Shown piece after piece: positions 1 to 11,485 of a stretch of 64,000 nt of DNA (its first letter is position 1; each line of letters opens with the position of its first letter). Made by a program: the position numbers and the translations under genes. The stretch lies in contig CM048839.1 of the NCBI GenBank assembly GCA_026545765.1, positions 4,796,835-4,860,834 of the forward strand, written 5' to 3'. The notes beneath the pieces are model-generated. The model ran no database searches and had not been told where the DNA came from. It saw nothing but the letters and a program-made list of their open reading frames with translations. This DNA comes from Plantago major. Lineage: Eukaryota; Streptophyta; Magnoliopsida; Lamiales; Plantaginaceae.

Positions 1-1910
1 ATAGGTCTAAAGTCCTTAACCAGCTTAGCATCGACAACCTTGGGAAGTAATGTTACCACACTACAATTGACTGCGGCATACATCCTATTATAATCAAAGA
101 ATTCCTGCACAGCTTTAACCACATCAGACTCAATAATCCCCCAAGTATATTTAAAGAATTTAGCATTGAAGCCATCATTGACAGGAGCCTTCAAATCACC
201 AATACCTTTCAAGGCCTCCCTTACTTCAGTTACTGTGACAGGTTTAGTTAACATAATAGCATCAGCCATACAAACCTGGGATCCCTTCCTCATCACACTA
301 ACATCCACCCCTTCCAATCTTTATGTACTTGTGCCCACCAAGTCAGTGTAGAAAGCTAACACCTCACTTTCCAACTCAGTCTGTGATGTAACAATACAGC
401 CATCACTTTTCTGCAGACACTTGATTCCAATATTTCTATTTTTTGTCTTAACAGATGCAGGAAAATAGGAAGTATTACCATCTCCAAGCCGTATCCAGTC
501 TATTTTGAATCTCTGTTGCAAAAGCTTCTCCTCCATATCATGCCAATGGAGTAAAGCAACAGTACAAGTCTGTACCTTCTCTACCAACTCAACATTCATT
601 CTATCTCCAACCAGTTCAGATTGAGCACTATGCAGCTCCTCTCTAGCCTGCAAAACCTGCTCCCTAATCCCAGAAAATTTCCTCTTCAATCTCTGTATAA
701 CTGGCTGCACCATCTTCAATTTCTTCCAAACCACATACATACCTCTACCTTCCACTGGCCTATTCCATGACTCCTGTACTGAAGGTAAAAAATTAGGCTC
801 ATCAACAACCCCATTAACGAACCTGAATGTTCTATGCCCCCTGTACAGGAACTTCAAACATTCTCAAGAGTAACAAAGCATGATCAGATATGCTGGCATC
901 GAAAACCTCCACTTGCAAGTGACTAAACTTACTAAACCAACTCATATTCCCCAGAACCCTATCAATTCTAGAATATATAGGGTCAGTTGAGTGTTTATTG
1001 TGCCAAGTATAATGATCTCCAATACTATCCAGCTCAAACAACTCAATTCTCTCCATCATATCTCTAAGATCAATATATTCACTCTGATACACAACTGTTC
1101 CTCCAATCCTATCCTGTGCACTCAGAACATTATTGTAATCACCCATTAATATCCAACTTTCCAGCCCTTGAGGACATAATCTCTCCAAATTCAACCACAG
1201 CCTCCTCTTTTCCTCCAACTGGTTAGAAGTATATATTGCAGTAAGCCATGTAATCAGATTTCCATCAACCCCATACAATCCACAATGCAGATATTGAGCA
1301 TCACCTGCATCCACCCTGACCATTAGCTTTCTAGGATCCCATAAAATCCACAATCTCCCATTCACATGATGGTCATAATTATCTATATACATCCAATTCC
1401 CACCAATTTTATCCCTCACCTTCTTACTATTTTCTTTTTTAACTCTTGTTTCTATAAGAATAGCCAAACTCACTTTCAAATCCCGGAGACGGGAGCCAAT
1501 CTCCTTAATCTTGGCTACTTTATTACACCCCCTTACATTCCATGATATAATCATGGAACCTTGTCATGAATCCCATTAGGATCATTCATAATCCTTAGAG
1601 ATTCAAAACCATTTGGACAAATAATTTCCCCTACAGTAAAACTGCCAGAATTTTGGGTTCCCATAACCGCTTTTCCTTTTGCAGCATATCTCCTTGAAGC
1701 CTCAATTGTAGTCCATCCATCCTTATCACCAGCACCATTATTAGTAGAATCAACCTGAACAGGTGTAACCAAAATAGGAATAGCCCTATTATTAGGAGTA
1801 GAAACTTGTGTTGCAGTAGGTACAACCACCCCCACTCTATTATCAGCTTGTATCTGCCATTGCTCTGTCATTTTTTGTTTAGGCCCAACCTTAGCTCTTG
1901 GTTTACACAC
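1..1910 (-). mobile_element. LINE (L1-like) retrotransposon, endonuclease to start of reverse transcriptase
   Basis: Read on the minus strand, 1554-832 encodes an APE-type endonuclease that starts MIISWNVRGCNK, with ILMGDYNNVL, YSRIDRVLGN and the terminal SDHALLLL motif, the usual order for plant LINE ORF2. Positions 857-321 continue as the linker before the reverse transcriptase in another frame, so one frameshift lies near 840-857. From about 210 to 1 the frame reads DGFNAKFFKYTWGII and LLPKVVDAKLVKDFRPI, the conserved start of a plant LINE reverse transcriptase. The rest runs off the left edge. Upstream, 1910-1551 is an open frame of 119 residues that could be the end of ORF1. The 5' limit near 1910 is a guess: it is where the frame of the neighbouring unit stops. 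No poly(A) tail or target-site duplication can be seen because the 3' end is outside the window. Confidence 0.85.
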
Positions 1911-2349
1911 AACTTGGATTGGTCGAACCTATTTCCATCACGACACGGTCCTCCTCCCCAGCCTCGAACATCTCTATGTCATCCGCCTCACGACCAGTGT
2001 CGCCCTCCTGTTCTATCCGAGGCACACTTCCAGCAGCAGGCAAGCCACCACTGTCGATGGTCCGAGAATGGACTCTTACCCTTATTCTTGCAACATTTCC
2101 TTGGTTACTCACCGCATCATCCCGAGCAGTGGCAGTGCCACGGACCCCATGCCCAGCTTCTGAATCTCCGGACGAGACGACCTCCACAACGTCCGCATTA
2201 TGTACTTCCGCAGGAAATCTGTTCTGCGAAATTTCCAACTCTGGATGGTCTGACGCGGACGAGGTTACCGTAACAGACTCGGGACCTTGGATTATTCCAT
2301 CATCGTAGTCTTGAACTTCGCGTTGGTTCTGATTATCGCTCCCGGACAT
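1903..2349 (-). CDS. Unrecognised acidic protein, possibly the antisense ORF of an LTR element
   Basis: The frame starts MSGSDNQNQREVQDYDD and runs about 148 residues. It is rich in Asp, Glu, Ser, Gly and Val, with no transmembrane segment or known domain that I recognise. The start is chosen because a good splice acceptor (TTGTACCCTAG on the minus strand) lies directly before it. A matching donor (GTAAGTAA, about 2834-2842) and a TATA box at 3029-3040 lie further upstream on the same strand. It therefore looks like a promoter-driven unit with a leader intron. It lies inside the 3' flank of a plus-strand LTR (3569-4461). Tat-type Gypsy elements such as Grande and Retand are known to carry an antisense ORF there, so this may be one. 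The C-terminal part runs straight into the LINE, so the natural end may be missing. A host gene fragment is the alternative. Confidence 0.4.
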   Translation of the reverse strand: MSGSDNQNQREVQDYDDGIIQGPESVTVTSSASDHPELEISQNRFPAEVHNADVVEVVSSGDSEAGHGVRGTATARDDAVSNQGNVARIRVRVHSRTIDSGGLPAAGSVPRIEQEGDTGREADDIEMFEAGEEDRVVMEIGSTNPSCV

Positions 2350-3028
2350 CCTAGGGTACAAGGAAACAGATCAGAAAATGATGCTGTGGTCGTCCGAGAG
2401 TTCGTTTATGTATCTTATTAAGTCACATGGTCCGAAAAAGTCCTACTTTATTGTGGGTTCCTATGGGTCATTGTCTCTACCTATTGGCACCTAGCTTGGC
2501 ACACAAGGTCACGCCACAGGGGAATTCTACGTGCCAATCAGCACTATTATCGACCACACGAGGCGAAATAACATAAAGTTCAACAAGCCTACTGGCGCTA
2601 TATTCTACCTCACATGGCACATTTACAAGGCGAATCTACGAGTCACATCTACAAAATTGGTACCATATTTCAACTACGGAACGTATGCAATACTAGAGTC
2701 TCCAAAACTCAACATACGGCACATTACTTGGCAAAAAACACCCTATCTATACAACATACGAGCACGGAAATTCAACAAAACATGCATGCATCCGAAGAAG
2801 AAGAAATACTCAAAATTTAGAAAAAGCTAGAATTACTTACTTGATAAAATAGATGGAGAAAGATTGAAGGACAACGAAGCTTTGCTAGCTCTCTGACAGT
2901 GATGTGCACGGAAGCTCTGATTACTCGCTGGAAATTTTGCTTGCTCCGAAGTTAGTTACTTGCTCGGATTGCTTAGGAAATCTCTAGATTCGATTCGGCT
3001 AAAGAGTCACAATGACAGATCTGGCGAT

Positions 3029-3040
3029 CTATTTATAGAG
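3029..3040 (-). promoter_or_regulatory. TATA box of the minus-strand unit at 1903-2349
   Basis: The minus strand reads CTCTATAAATAG. About 30-200 bases downstream comes a leader that ends in a consensus donor (GTAAGTAA), followed by an acceptor just before an ATG. TATA, donor, acceptor and ATG in the right order and on the same strand support a promoter. It is not experimentally known. Confidence 0.5.
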
Positions 3041-3568
3041 GGATAATTGTGGAAGATGAAACGTCGCATCACTTAGCTTTTAAACCCAGTCGTTGATCAT
3101 TTCAATCCAACGGTTGCGTCGGTTCATAGGTGGTGAAAATATATTGTACCCCATTAAATTGTCTCGGGATCCTCACTCATGGGCTGGACGGACGACTTAT
3201 TGGGCCCCTTGAATCACTATTCATCGACCCAAGTGGACCATTTCACATATCCAGCCCAGCGGATTACTTCCTACACACTCTTCCACAAGAGACTTCTTCA
3301 AATCCTAAAACCGTACTCGGATCTCAATATATCTCGGATACAAATACCTTTTCCTTCTACAGTCCGTGATTTATCCTATCCCGGACTGTAGAACGAAACG
3401 GGAGATATATTTATTTCCTGAAACACGAATACGGATTTTTTACAGGAAAAGAAGGGATTGTTCTCCCTCACATTTAACGATTCGGACACGCTCCTAAACA
3501 CACTTGTTCCTTCACTCATAGTTCCACAGCTATCTTCGACTAAGATACTTGGAAACTAGGGGGACATA

Positions 3569-4461
3569 TGTTGATACAGATATATGTCCAATCCGTTAAG
3601 GGCGCCATAGAGCGTGCCCTAGAGCGCATCAAGCTGAAATAGCCAATTCAGTACTTATTCGATCTTGGCTAGTCCGCCTTAAGGAAAGTCTTCCGGGTCA
3701 ATTAGTACACTCAAGTCAATACACCTCTTCAGCTGGTCCGATCTAGCTAGGTGCACGACTTCCGAACCCGACAAGAGGTCACATGGTCTCACCAAGTACC
3801 ACACAGTGTCAGTCCTAGGATGCCAAACGGACCGGACGATATAAACTCGGACGCCACCTTAACAATAAGACTAAACGTATACACTGGAACCTCCAAGATA
3901 CTTCCGAGCAGTTAGTGTCTCGGACCGTCACTGAGCTACCTAAGAACAGACCAACGCAACAGAGCTCGGATCATTCTAAAAGGTCTCACACAGACCCATT
4001 AGCGGGAATAGTACTCTGAGAATAAAAAGGACCAATCTACCCTCCCAGGCCCACCTAATAGTATTGGACTCTCACACACTATTGGGCCATGGGCCAAGGG
4101 AGCATTGTCGTTCAAATCCTGAACATACACTTGGCATCATCTTATGAACCACTTCATAAGTACATGATAACTATAAATATAGCACAAGGTCCAAGACCTT
4201 AAGATAAGTATTTTTTGACATTATAACCTTCCTCATAACTACTACATTGAGAGCCTTCCTCTCTCTCTTGAGTAAAGTCTCTTTCCGGTTTGACATCTAA
4301 CAAACCGGGTTACCTATGTAACCCCCCCCCCCCCCCCCATTTAGTCTTCTCAGGTGACCCGGCTCGGACCAAGTCACCAGGTTGGACTTCAAGTCGGAAG
4401 CGGACCTTAGATTAGGGACTTGTAGTAGTTTAGTTAGTGTTTGAGGCTCAACCCCTCAACA
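3569..4461 (+). mobile_element. LTR of a Gypsy-type retrotransposon (3' LTR with polypurine tract)
   Basis: The segment begins TGTTGATACAG and ends CCCCTCAACA, giving TG...CA termini with a 6-base inverted repeat (TGTTGA/TCAACA). Directly upstream is a purine-rich tract (AACTAGGGGGA), the usual plus-strand primer next to a 3' LTR. A TATA-like ACTATAAATATAG at about 4170-4182 marks the U3/R promoter. A run of 18 C at about 4322-4339 is inside the LTR. No 5-base target duplication is seen across the single copy, as expected if the left side is internal sequence. No pol domain is visible in the window, so the lineage (Tat/Retand suggested by context) is inferred. The element is an incomplete fossil. 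Confidence 0.6.
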
Positions 4462-4776
4462 AATACTATATGATCTAGTCTATTTTTATGGTAAATATAA
4501 AAAGTGTAAAATACGACTCATCATAACGGATTTTCTTTGAAAGGGCTAGGATCCAAACCGAATCGGTTCAGGATCCGACGGGCTGAACATATATTTTATA
4601 TCGGATCCTCTATTTGTACCTGGCCCGTTAATTAGCAACTGATACATGTTATTTTAAATAAATTGTTTCCCTCGAACTCGTACAAAATAAAATAAAAAGT
4701 CTATAACACAGTTAATAGGGTTGGCTCCCAACAACCCCGGGTGGTATGTAGTCCCCCATCACACACATAAAAATTA

Positions 4777-5014
4777 CTCCCTCTGTTCCGAATTCAACTC
4801 CCTGGATTCCATTTTGGAACGTCCCAATTTCAACTTCTCATCCCTTAAATGGAAAAAATTTCCCCTACTTTATTCACCCTCCATCATACTTTTTCACGAT
4901 CTCTCTACTTTATCCAATCTTTTTCATACTTTATTACTATTTATCCTTCTTTATTCACTCTTCTCTTAAAATTTGTGCCGGGCCCGCGGGAAGCTGAACC
5001 CGGAATGGAGGGAG
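4777..5014. mobile_element. Stowaway-like MITE
   Basis: Ends read CTCCCTCTGTTCCGAATTC on the left and, on the other strand, CTCCCTCCATTCCGGGTTC on the right. They are flanked by TA at 4775-4776 and 5015-5016. A 238-base element with imperfect terminal inverted repeats and a TA target duplication fits Tc1/Mariner-derived MITEs. It carries no gene. A relative in the opposite orientation is at 6632-6852. Confidence 0.75.
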
Positions 5015-5039
5015 TATTATTTTTACAAACATAATTTCA

Positions 5040-6055
5040 CATGTTATGGTGGTTTTCTTGGCACCCACCCCAGCACCCCCCTCCCCCGAAAAAATGTACT
5101 TTTTACTAACTTAACCATAAAATGTTGAGGTTCAGGCCTTGTTATACGAAGGTACGGAACGGGTTCGAGTATATGGCTGACCCGGACCTGAACCTTTATT
5201 ATTTCAAACGGGTTTAAATTTGGGTTTGACATAATCTGACCCATTTAAAAATAAATTGACGAAAAACATGTGTAGTCAGATATAGACTGAAATGACCTCA
5301 ACAGCGTCTTCAACTCTTGTTAATTGTCATAACTTAGTAAACATGTATAGGAAAATATATGCGCTCGAATCTATAATAGGAATTGTTTATCCTTTACATA
5401 CATATGATGTGAAATTTAATATCTTATTGTATATGTTTTTTTTTTTAACTAAGATTTGATATTACACGAAGATGTATCAAAGTGAAAACCCATTAAATCA
5501 AACTTCACCCATAGAATACAAACTAAAATAACTTTAAACGTCTATCCATGTTAAAATATTATGAAGTTGTATATGAATTGCATCCTTGTAAACTTTTCAA
5601 CATTTTCCCAAATTATAATCAAATAGTCCTCTTAAACTCCATCATTATTCCAAACTCCAAATTATCATCAAATTACAAAGCATCAGACCATCAACGCTTG
5701 TCTCACTGGAGATGGTCAACATCTCATTAGACTAATGAGACCCACAACAGTTTCTCGTCAAGTATGGTACTGAGCTCTTTTTTATGTTGTTGTCTCTTTT
5801 TTTAATTATTATTTACGTTCATTTCCTTAATTTTTTTCATTTTCTTTTGTTTATTTTTTCTTTTTCTTTCTAATTTATGTTTTTGTAATGACAAATATTT
5901 AGTGATTTCTTTCCATATATTTTTAATATCGGTAAATTATATATAAAACACCACTTATAAATATTGAAATATTTGAAAAAATAATTATGCTCCGTTTATT
6001 TAAAGTTTGCAGTCAACTATGTTTAATATTTTCATCAAATACTTTTAGCACCAGT
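5040..6055. other. AT-rich spacer without a recognised gene
   Basis: Short runs rich in ACGGGTT/GACCCG at about 5155-5250 look like hAT subterminal repeats, but no matching ends were found. The rest is AT-rich with stop codons in all frames and no conserved motif that I recognise. Confidence 0.4.
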
Positions 6056-6070
6056 ACATACATACATACA

Positions 6071-6108
<38 letters not shown>
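6056..6108. repeat. Microsatellite (CATA)n(GT)n
   Basis: A few CATA units pass directly into an uninterrupted run of about 17 GT units. Confidence 0.95.
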
Positions 6109-6110
<2 letters not shown>

Positions 6111-6132
6111 CCATACTAAAAAAAGAAACCAA

Positions 6133-6429
6133 TTAAGATTCACATGATGAATCTACCAAACCAAAATAACACCCATCTGAAAATCGATGTACTAAAACAT
6201 GAGCCTCACATTTAACCAGGAAAAACTTCATGGAACAAAATTCTCTATTAAATGTCCGAATTTCTTTGAAAGTGTGAAACAAAGGGACATAGCTAAAATA
6301 TGCATATTTAAGAGATTTAATCACCAAAATATAGTCCTTTTCAATTACTACATGCTGCCACTCAAAATCTCGAACAAATTCAGTTGCTAATTTGGACGCC
6401 AAACATTTCGTAGTTTCAACAACCACCAA
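6133..6429 (-). pseudogene. RNase H-like (RVT_3) fragment
   Basis: The 98-residue minus-strand frame resembles the C-terminal RNase H-like half of plant RVT_3 proteins: ASKLATEFVRDFEWQHVVIEKDYILVIKSL matches the 'lAlelGf..vivEgDs..vi..l' pattern, and FFLVKCEAHVLVHRF matches 'fvkREaN.vAH.la'. Key positions are degraded (Glu-Lys-Asp for Glu-Gly-Asp, Cys-Glu-Ala-His for Arg-Glu-Ala-Asn). Such domains occur at the end of plant LINEs and in stand-alone host genes. With no reverse transcriptase beside it, I take it as a decayed fragment. Confidence 0.45.
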
Positions 6430-6631
6430 ACAATAACATTGCCATCATGATCCTATCAACGACACTAGACTCTCCTATTTTGACTCTGCTTCGTAGAATC
6501 AAAATTTATAATTGGACATCTAAATAACTATTAATTTTCTTTTAAATAGATGGAGAGAGTATTAAACATTTAATAAATGCTCTATTTTTTAAATTTCATT
6601 ATTTCATTTTATCGCGTTTAATAAATTTATA

Positions 6632-6852
6632 CTCCCTCCGTTCCAGATTCAATTACCCGCGGGTCCGGACACAAGTTTTAAGGAAAAATTGAATAAAGTA
6701 GAAGAAATGATAATAAAGTAAGAAAGAGATTGAATAAAATAGGAAATATAGTGAATAAAGTAGGAGATAAATTTTCCATTAAATGAATGAGAAGTTGAAA
6801 ATTGGGACGTCCCAAAATGAATTGCGGGATGTTGAATTCAGGACGGAAGAAG
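6632..6852. mobile_element. Stowaway-like MITE
   Basis: The left end is CTCCCTCCGTTCCAGATTC and the right end, on the other strand, CTTCTTCCGTCCTGAATTC, with TA on both sides (6630-6631, 6853-6854). It shares the CCCGCGGG and GGGACGTCCC blocks with the element at 4777-5014 but in reversed order, so the two are opposite-facing copies of one family. Confidence 0.75.
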
Positions 6853-7461
6853 TATTATATTTTAATGAAAAATAATTTATTTAAATAATAATAATATTCA
6901 AAATTGGTGTCTCTGTATTCGTCTTATCACGGTGAATCCAAATATATATTCACAATATTTTTTGGTTTTATAGATAAATTTATATGAGATTTAATAAAAA
7001 CCTACATATATGGTAAAAAATATTAAAGTTATAACTTATAAGGTGCATTGTATTGTATTGTACTGAAATAAAATGTTTAATAACTAATTTTGCAAATCTA
7101 AATTTACACAATGTAACCAACATATCTCATCTAATAGATTTAAATTTTATTTTATGAATAAATAATTTATGATTAATAATAATATTCAACATTGGTGTCT
7201 ATGGATTCGTCATGTCGTGGTAAATCTATATATACGTTCATAATATATAAAAAAAGATGTTGTGGATGGTTGATCCTGTACTGATGTGTTATGATGGACA
7301 ATTGATGCCTGGAGATATTGCTTGCGCTTGTTTTCTTTTATTAGCTCAATTCAGTTTGAGCTCCAATCGCCGTAGTGATAATGTGTTTTGTCTGATTGTT
7401 ATAGAGAGATTTTTGGTAATTTATTTCAAAGAGGTAATTTTGGTTTTGAGAAATCTCATTT

Positions 7462-8824
7462 ATGCAGTTGACTGGAAACGCCAAGCTTGCATGGGCCGTA
7501 AGTAACAAATTGGCTGGTCTTGCTAGGCCATTCAGGTGAGCTTCATATATCCATGGATTTTCTCCATTTCTATATATTATGATTTGTGGATTCTTAGCAT
7601 GCTATTTCTTTGAACAGCACAAAGCAGCTGGAAATGATGTTATTGGTATTGATTTGGGCACCACAAACTCCTGTGTTTCCGTCATGGAAGGAAAGGTAAA
7701 GCCTTCATTTTTTACACAGATGAATTGTGTTTTTGCTTTCCATCTATTATGGAAATATAGAAATCTTACAAAAGTAATCATGCCTTTCAGAATCCAAAAG
7801 TTATTGAAAATGCCTCGTACTACTCATGCTTGCAGTTTGGGGATGTTTGTGAAAGCTTTTTAAACATGTTCATTTTCAACGTTACCAAACACTAGAGAGT
7901 TACATATCCGCAAATTTTATTTGCTTTTAAGCATTAGTAACCCAAAAAAAAACTACTTTTGCTTGAAAGCAATTTTCCGTGTGTTAAGCAGACCAGCATT
8001 TTATTGCTTCCAACAATTTGCAAACACGGTCTTTGGTTGTATGCCCTCTTTGCTGACACATTACTTGCATGTACCTCAAAAACTGTTACATATATTCATC
8101 CACCCTTGGTGTTATATGTAGTCCTTTGTGACTTACTAGTTATACATACCTACTACTTCAGAGGTATATATGCAAATTATCTTGATTATATGTTCTTTTC
8201 CAGACATTCTCGACAGCTGCTGATAATCAGACCCAAGTGGGTATCAAAGTACTGCAAGGAGAGCGTGAAATGGCCTCAGACAACAAGATGCTAGGTGAAT
8301 TTGAGCTCCAGGGCATTCCCCCTGCTCCTAGAGGCATGCCACAAATTGAAGTCACATTCAACATTGATGCCAATGGCCTTGTTACTGTTTCCGCGAAAGA
8401 TAAGACCACGGGTAAGGAACAACAGATCACCATTCGCTCATCAGGTGGACTATCCGAAAGTGGTATTGAAAAGATGGTCAAGGAGGCAGAGATGCATTCT
8501 CAAAAGGATCAAGAAAGGAAGGCTCTCATCGATCTCCGGAACTCTGCTGACACCACAATTTACACCATTGAGAAGAACTTGAGCGAATACAGAGACAAGA
8601 TTCCAAGTGAAGTAGCAACTGAAATCGAAACTGCTGTATCAGATTTGAGAACAGCAATGACTACTGAGAACATTGACGACATAAAGGCCAAACTTGACGC
8701 AGCAAACAAAGCTGTTTCGAAGATCGGACAAAACATGTCTGGTGGTGCTGGTGGTTCGGAAGGAGGCTCTCAGGGTGGGGATCAACAGGCACCTGAGGCC
8801 GAATATGAAGAGGTAAAGAAATAA
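7462..8824 (+). pseudogene. Mitochondrial Hsp70 (HSC70/SSC1 type), internally deleted copy
   Basis: Intact mitochondrial Hsp70 is the matrix DnaK-type chaperone that drives import and folding. Here the presequence-like part (MQLTGNAKLAWAVSNK...) ends at a donor after 7535. The exon 7618-7695 encodes AAGNDVIGIDLGTTNSCVSV, the first ATP-binding loop. The piece 7791-7813 gives NPKVIENA. Then about 375 residues, most of the ATPase domain and the start of the substrate-binding domain, are absent. The last exon, 8204-8824, is open from [20 protein letters not shown] to the mitochondrial-type tail EAEYEEVKK. The first two exons do not join in frame. Introns are kept, so this is not a retrocopy. The last exon is strikingly well preserved, so the deletion may be recent, or the tail may be expressed or mis-assembled. 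Confidence 0.85.
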
Positions 8825-8938
8825 TTTTTTCGTTCGTTACCCAATAGGATTGCTGAGCGACATGCCTCCTGGTTTTGTATTCTTAATCATCGACTCGCTA
8901 CTTACTAAACTTGGTTGTATTAGAAGTTCTGGTAGAGG

Positions 8939-9036
8939 AACTTATTAGTAGATCATTTTTGTTGAGTTAAATTCCGATGGAATTAGAGAATTGGTGAAAC
9001 GTTTGTTGCTCTAAACGTTTGAACTTATTAGTAGAT
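8939..9036. repeat. 15-base direct repeat at the end of the OTU frame
   Basis: AACTTATTAGTAGAT occurs at 8939-8953 and again at 9022-9036. The second copy is inside the end of the OTU frame, the first just past its stop. Two AAACGTTT palindromes lie between them. It may be a small tandem duplication or an insertion footprint. Confidence 0.7.
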
Positions 9037-11485
9037 ACAGGGTCCGGAGCCGGTGAGTCCATTTGAGAACGACACTCCAATGGCAAGTATGTCATACTCC
9101 CTAACGGAGAATAACCGCATAAGACTCGTTGGTACTTTGTTGCTACAAGACACCCCATATCTGGTAATGTGAAATACCATGGTTGTGTACACGCGCCATG
9201 AAGCCAGTTCAGACGGATATTTATTTCATCTACCCGTGCTTCTGTCATTTCGTCGATATACATCTGCCTGTTGTAGTGCAACTCATCAATGAGGTCTTGC
9301 CTGACGTCTGCCCAACGCTCTTGTTGACCGTATTGGTATTGAGCTATGACCCTAAAACCGCAGTTTCCGTCGCCGATGACATCATTATGGCCTCTAATCC
9401 AGAATTGAGTTTGGGGTGGCATTTGACTTTGATATTTGAATGTTCTGCCAGTACTTGCTAGAGAACCTGAACCGTCATTGCTTGGTGCGGAATTCTTTTG
9501 AGACTGATTCGGGGTTTTTTTTCCCAAACACTCGGTAGCCTTTTCCCTATTGCTTTAGGTTTCCTACCTCTCCGTTGTGCTACGAATGGCTCGTCCACGA
9601 ACGATTGTGATGCATTTGAATTGTCGAAATACGATCTCATTTCATCCTCCGTGGCAGTCTCGCTGCGGTCCGCCGCCCAGTGAAGAAACTGATCCTTTAT
9701 ACTCTGCTGTCTAGTCTCAGGCGGTTCCCCCATGTGAAGAGTTCTCCAGAACACGTTTACATCGTGAACCGGGTCGACGGTCCTCCTGTTTTGCAGCTTC
9801 ACATGCAATTGACATGCGCACATTAATCCAAAAGTTGTAAACAGTATGTGATCGCAATCACTTGGATCATTGTCTATTTCTTTGACCATTTTCTCGATGG
9901 CGAGATGTGAAAGCACACCTCCGAGGTTTTTGAAGATCGGCATTGTTGATGTGGAATGAGGGACGATATTAAGAGATCTCTCAAACTGTGTGCGGATTTC
10001 ATCAAAATGCATTTCAAGTAGGCCATTTAGCTTCTGGAATAGACAGTGGAACTTATGATTTGAAGGACCCAACCACAACTTGTACCTAGCGTGAGCACCT
10101 TCGACTCTGCAAATAATTTACATTGTTGAATGTCAGTTTCGGCATAACTGTAATTATAGGGTAGTTGTATATTACGAAATAAACTAAACTAAGGTATGAG
10201 TGGTGGATTTATGACGATAAATGAAGGAATAACCTGTTGGTCGTGTTAGTTCCATAGTGTAGGATGTTCTTTGTCCACGCCTGGACAAATCGGTCACGGT
10301 ATGGATCCAACCATTGGTTCCGTACATAGACCATGCAACCTGGATGCCTATGCCATGCCTCCGCCATTTCTGCAACAGCCTGCTCATAGAGTTCCTCGGT
10401 GTCTGCATGCACGATGTGATCCCATCTGGATTTGATTACGGGTTGATACTTAGTACCTACCATCTTGGATAAGTGAGCCTGCACATTCTTTGAGATGTGT
10501 CTCCGACACAGTAGGTGTGCTTCTTCTGGAAAGACAAGTTTAATCGCATTCATTTCCGCTAACTCTCTGTCGGTAACAAATACCCCCGGTGATACACCAC
10601 ATTCAGCAAACAACACCCGTAATTGTTTAAGCCCCCAAACGTAACTTGAAGTCCTTTCGTTGGATAGGAAAATGAAGGCTATGTGATAGTTTTGCCCAGT
10701 GGGTAAGACGCCAATCGCCATTCCAAAGGCATGTCGACAAATTGCCTCAGACGTTGCATCCATGAAGACAACTTGCGGGAACAAACGGATCAGCTCCCTT
10801 GTATTAGGATGAGATAAGAAAATTCCCTCCAATATGTTAGTACCCTCCACTTCTGAATGTGTATATATATAATGGTTTCTTCTCAAGAGTTCCTCGAAAT
10901 ACACCATTGGGGCTAGGGAACCCATCTCCAAACGTTGGTATTTCTAGTCAGCATTGTATATTTGACGTAGGTTAGTACATGTGCCCGGAAAATTCTGATT
11001 AAGTTGATCGAGAATTTGTCTAGGTGCCATTCCGCACTTCAACATCTCAATCACCCGGGCGTACTTTTCGTCAGTGAGCTTGGTGGCAGACGTGTGCCCA
11101 TGGGGGGGGAATTCCCGAGTGCATGATTGTGTTTCTCGTGGCCCTCTCTGAGAAACACTCTCCACACCCCAGGATACCTCTCGTGCAGCTTAACCTCAAA
11201 TGGACACTTGAGTTTCCTTGACCCAACGGAACTTCTAGATTTCACTTCGGGATCAGTTGAAGTCGTGTTTTTGTATTCACCACCTCGCTCACAACCCATG
11301 TAAACGTGTCTTGGTTTCGAATGTGAGATCGTGAAAAATATATTGTTTTGTACACCGGTATCTCGCACCCAAGTTTCTGCAGCTTCCCGAGTATTAAAAG
11401 TCTGATTATTTTGAAAAAATGAACTGCAATCGGGGAATTCAGGCTCACCGTCGGATGAAATATATGAACTTGGGGCGTGACTCAT
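8967..11485 (-). pseudogene. MULE transposase with FAR1 DNA-binding domain and C-terminal OTU-type protease domain
   Basis: Reading right to left: 11485-11051 is a FAR1-type zinc domain (AAETWVRDTGVQNN, YMGCERGG, RKLKCPFEV, HEKHNHAL). 11165-10944 gives the helical linker. 10931-10233 is the MULE catalytic core, with Asp in VVFMDATSEAI, Asp in VFVTDRELAEMNAI, then LLCRRHISKN. An intron (about 10110-10232) joins TTNR to VEGAHARYKLWLG, which supplies the catalytic Glu, so the DDE triad is intact. 10078-9458 is the C-terminal region with a basic RRGRKPKAIG stretch. 9527-8967 holds an OTU-like domain with the nucleophile motif GDGNCGFRVIA; I could not place its His. Breaks seen: a frame change at the G8 run 11102-11109, a TAG at 10941-10943, and a frame change at the T8 run 9515-9522. 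MULE transposases cut and rejoin DNA in the nucleus. The role of the OTU part is unknown. Confidence 0.85.

Noticed and set aside
1806-2308. Plus-strand frames opposite the antisense unit
   Set aside because: They are complements of the minus-strand frame, without motifs of their own.
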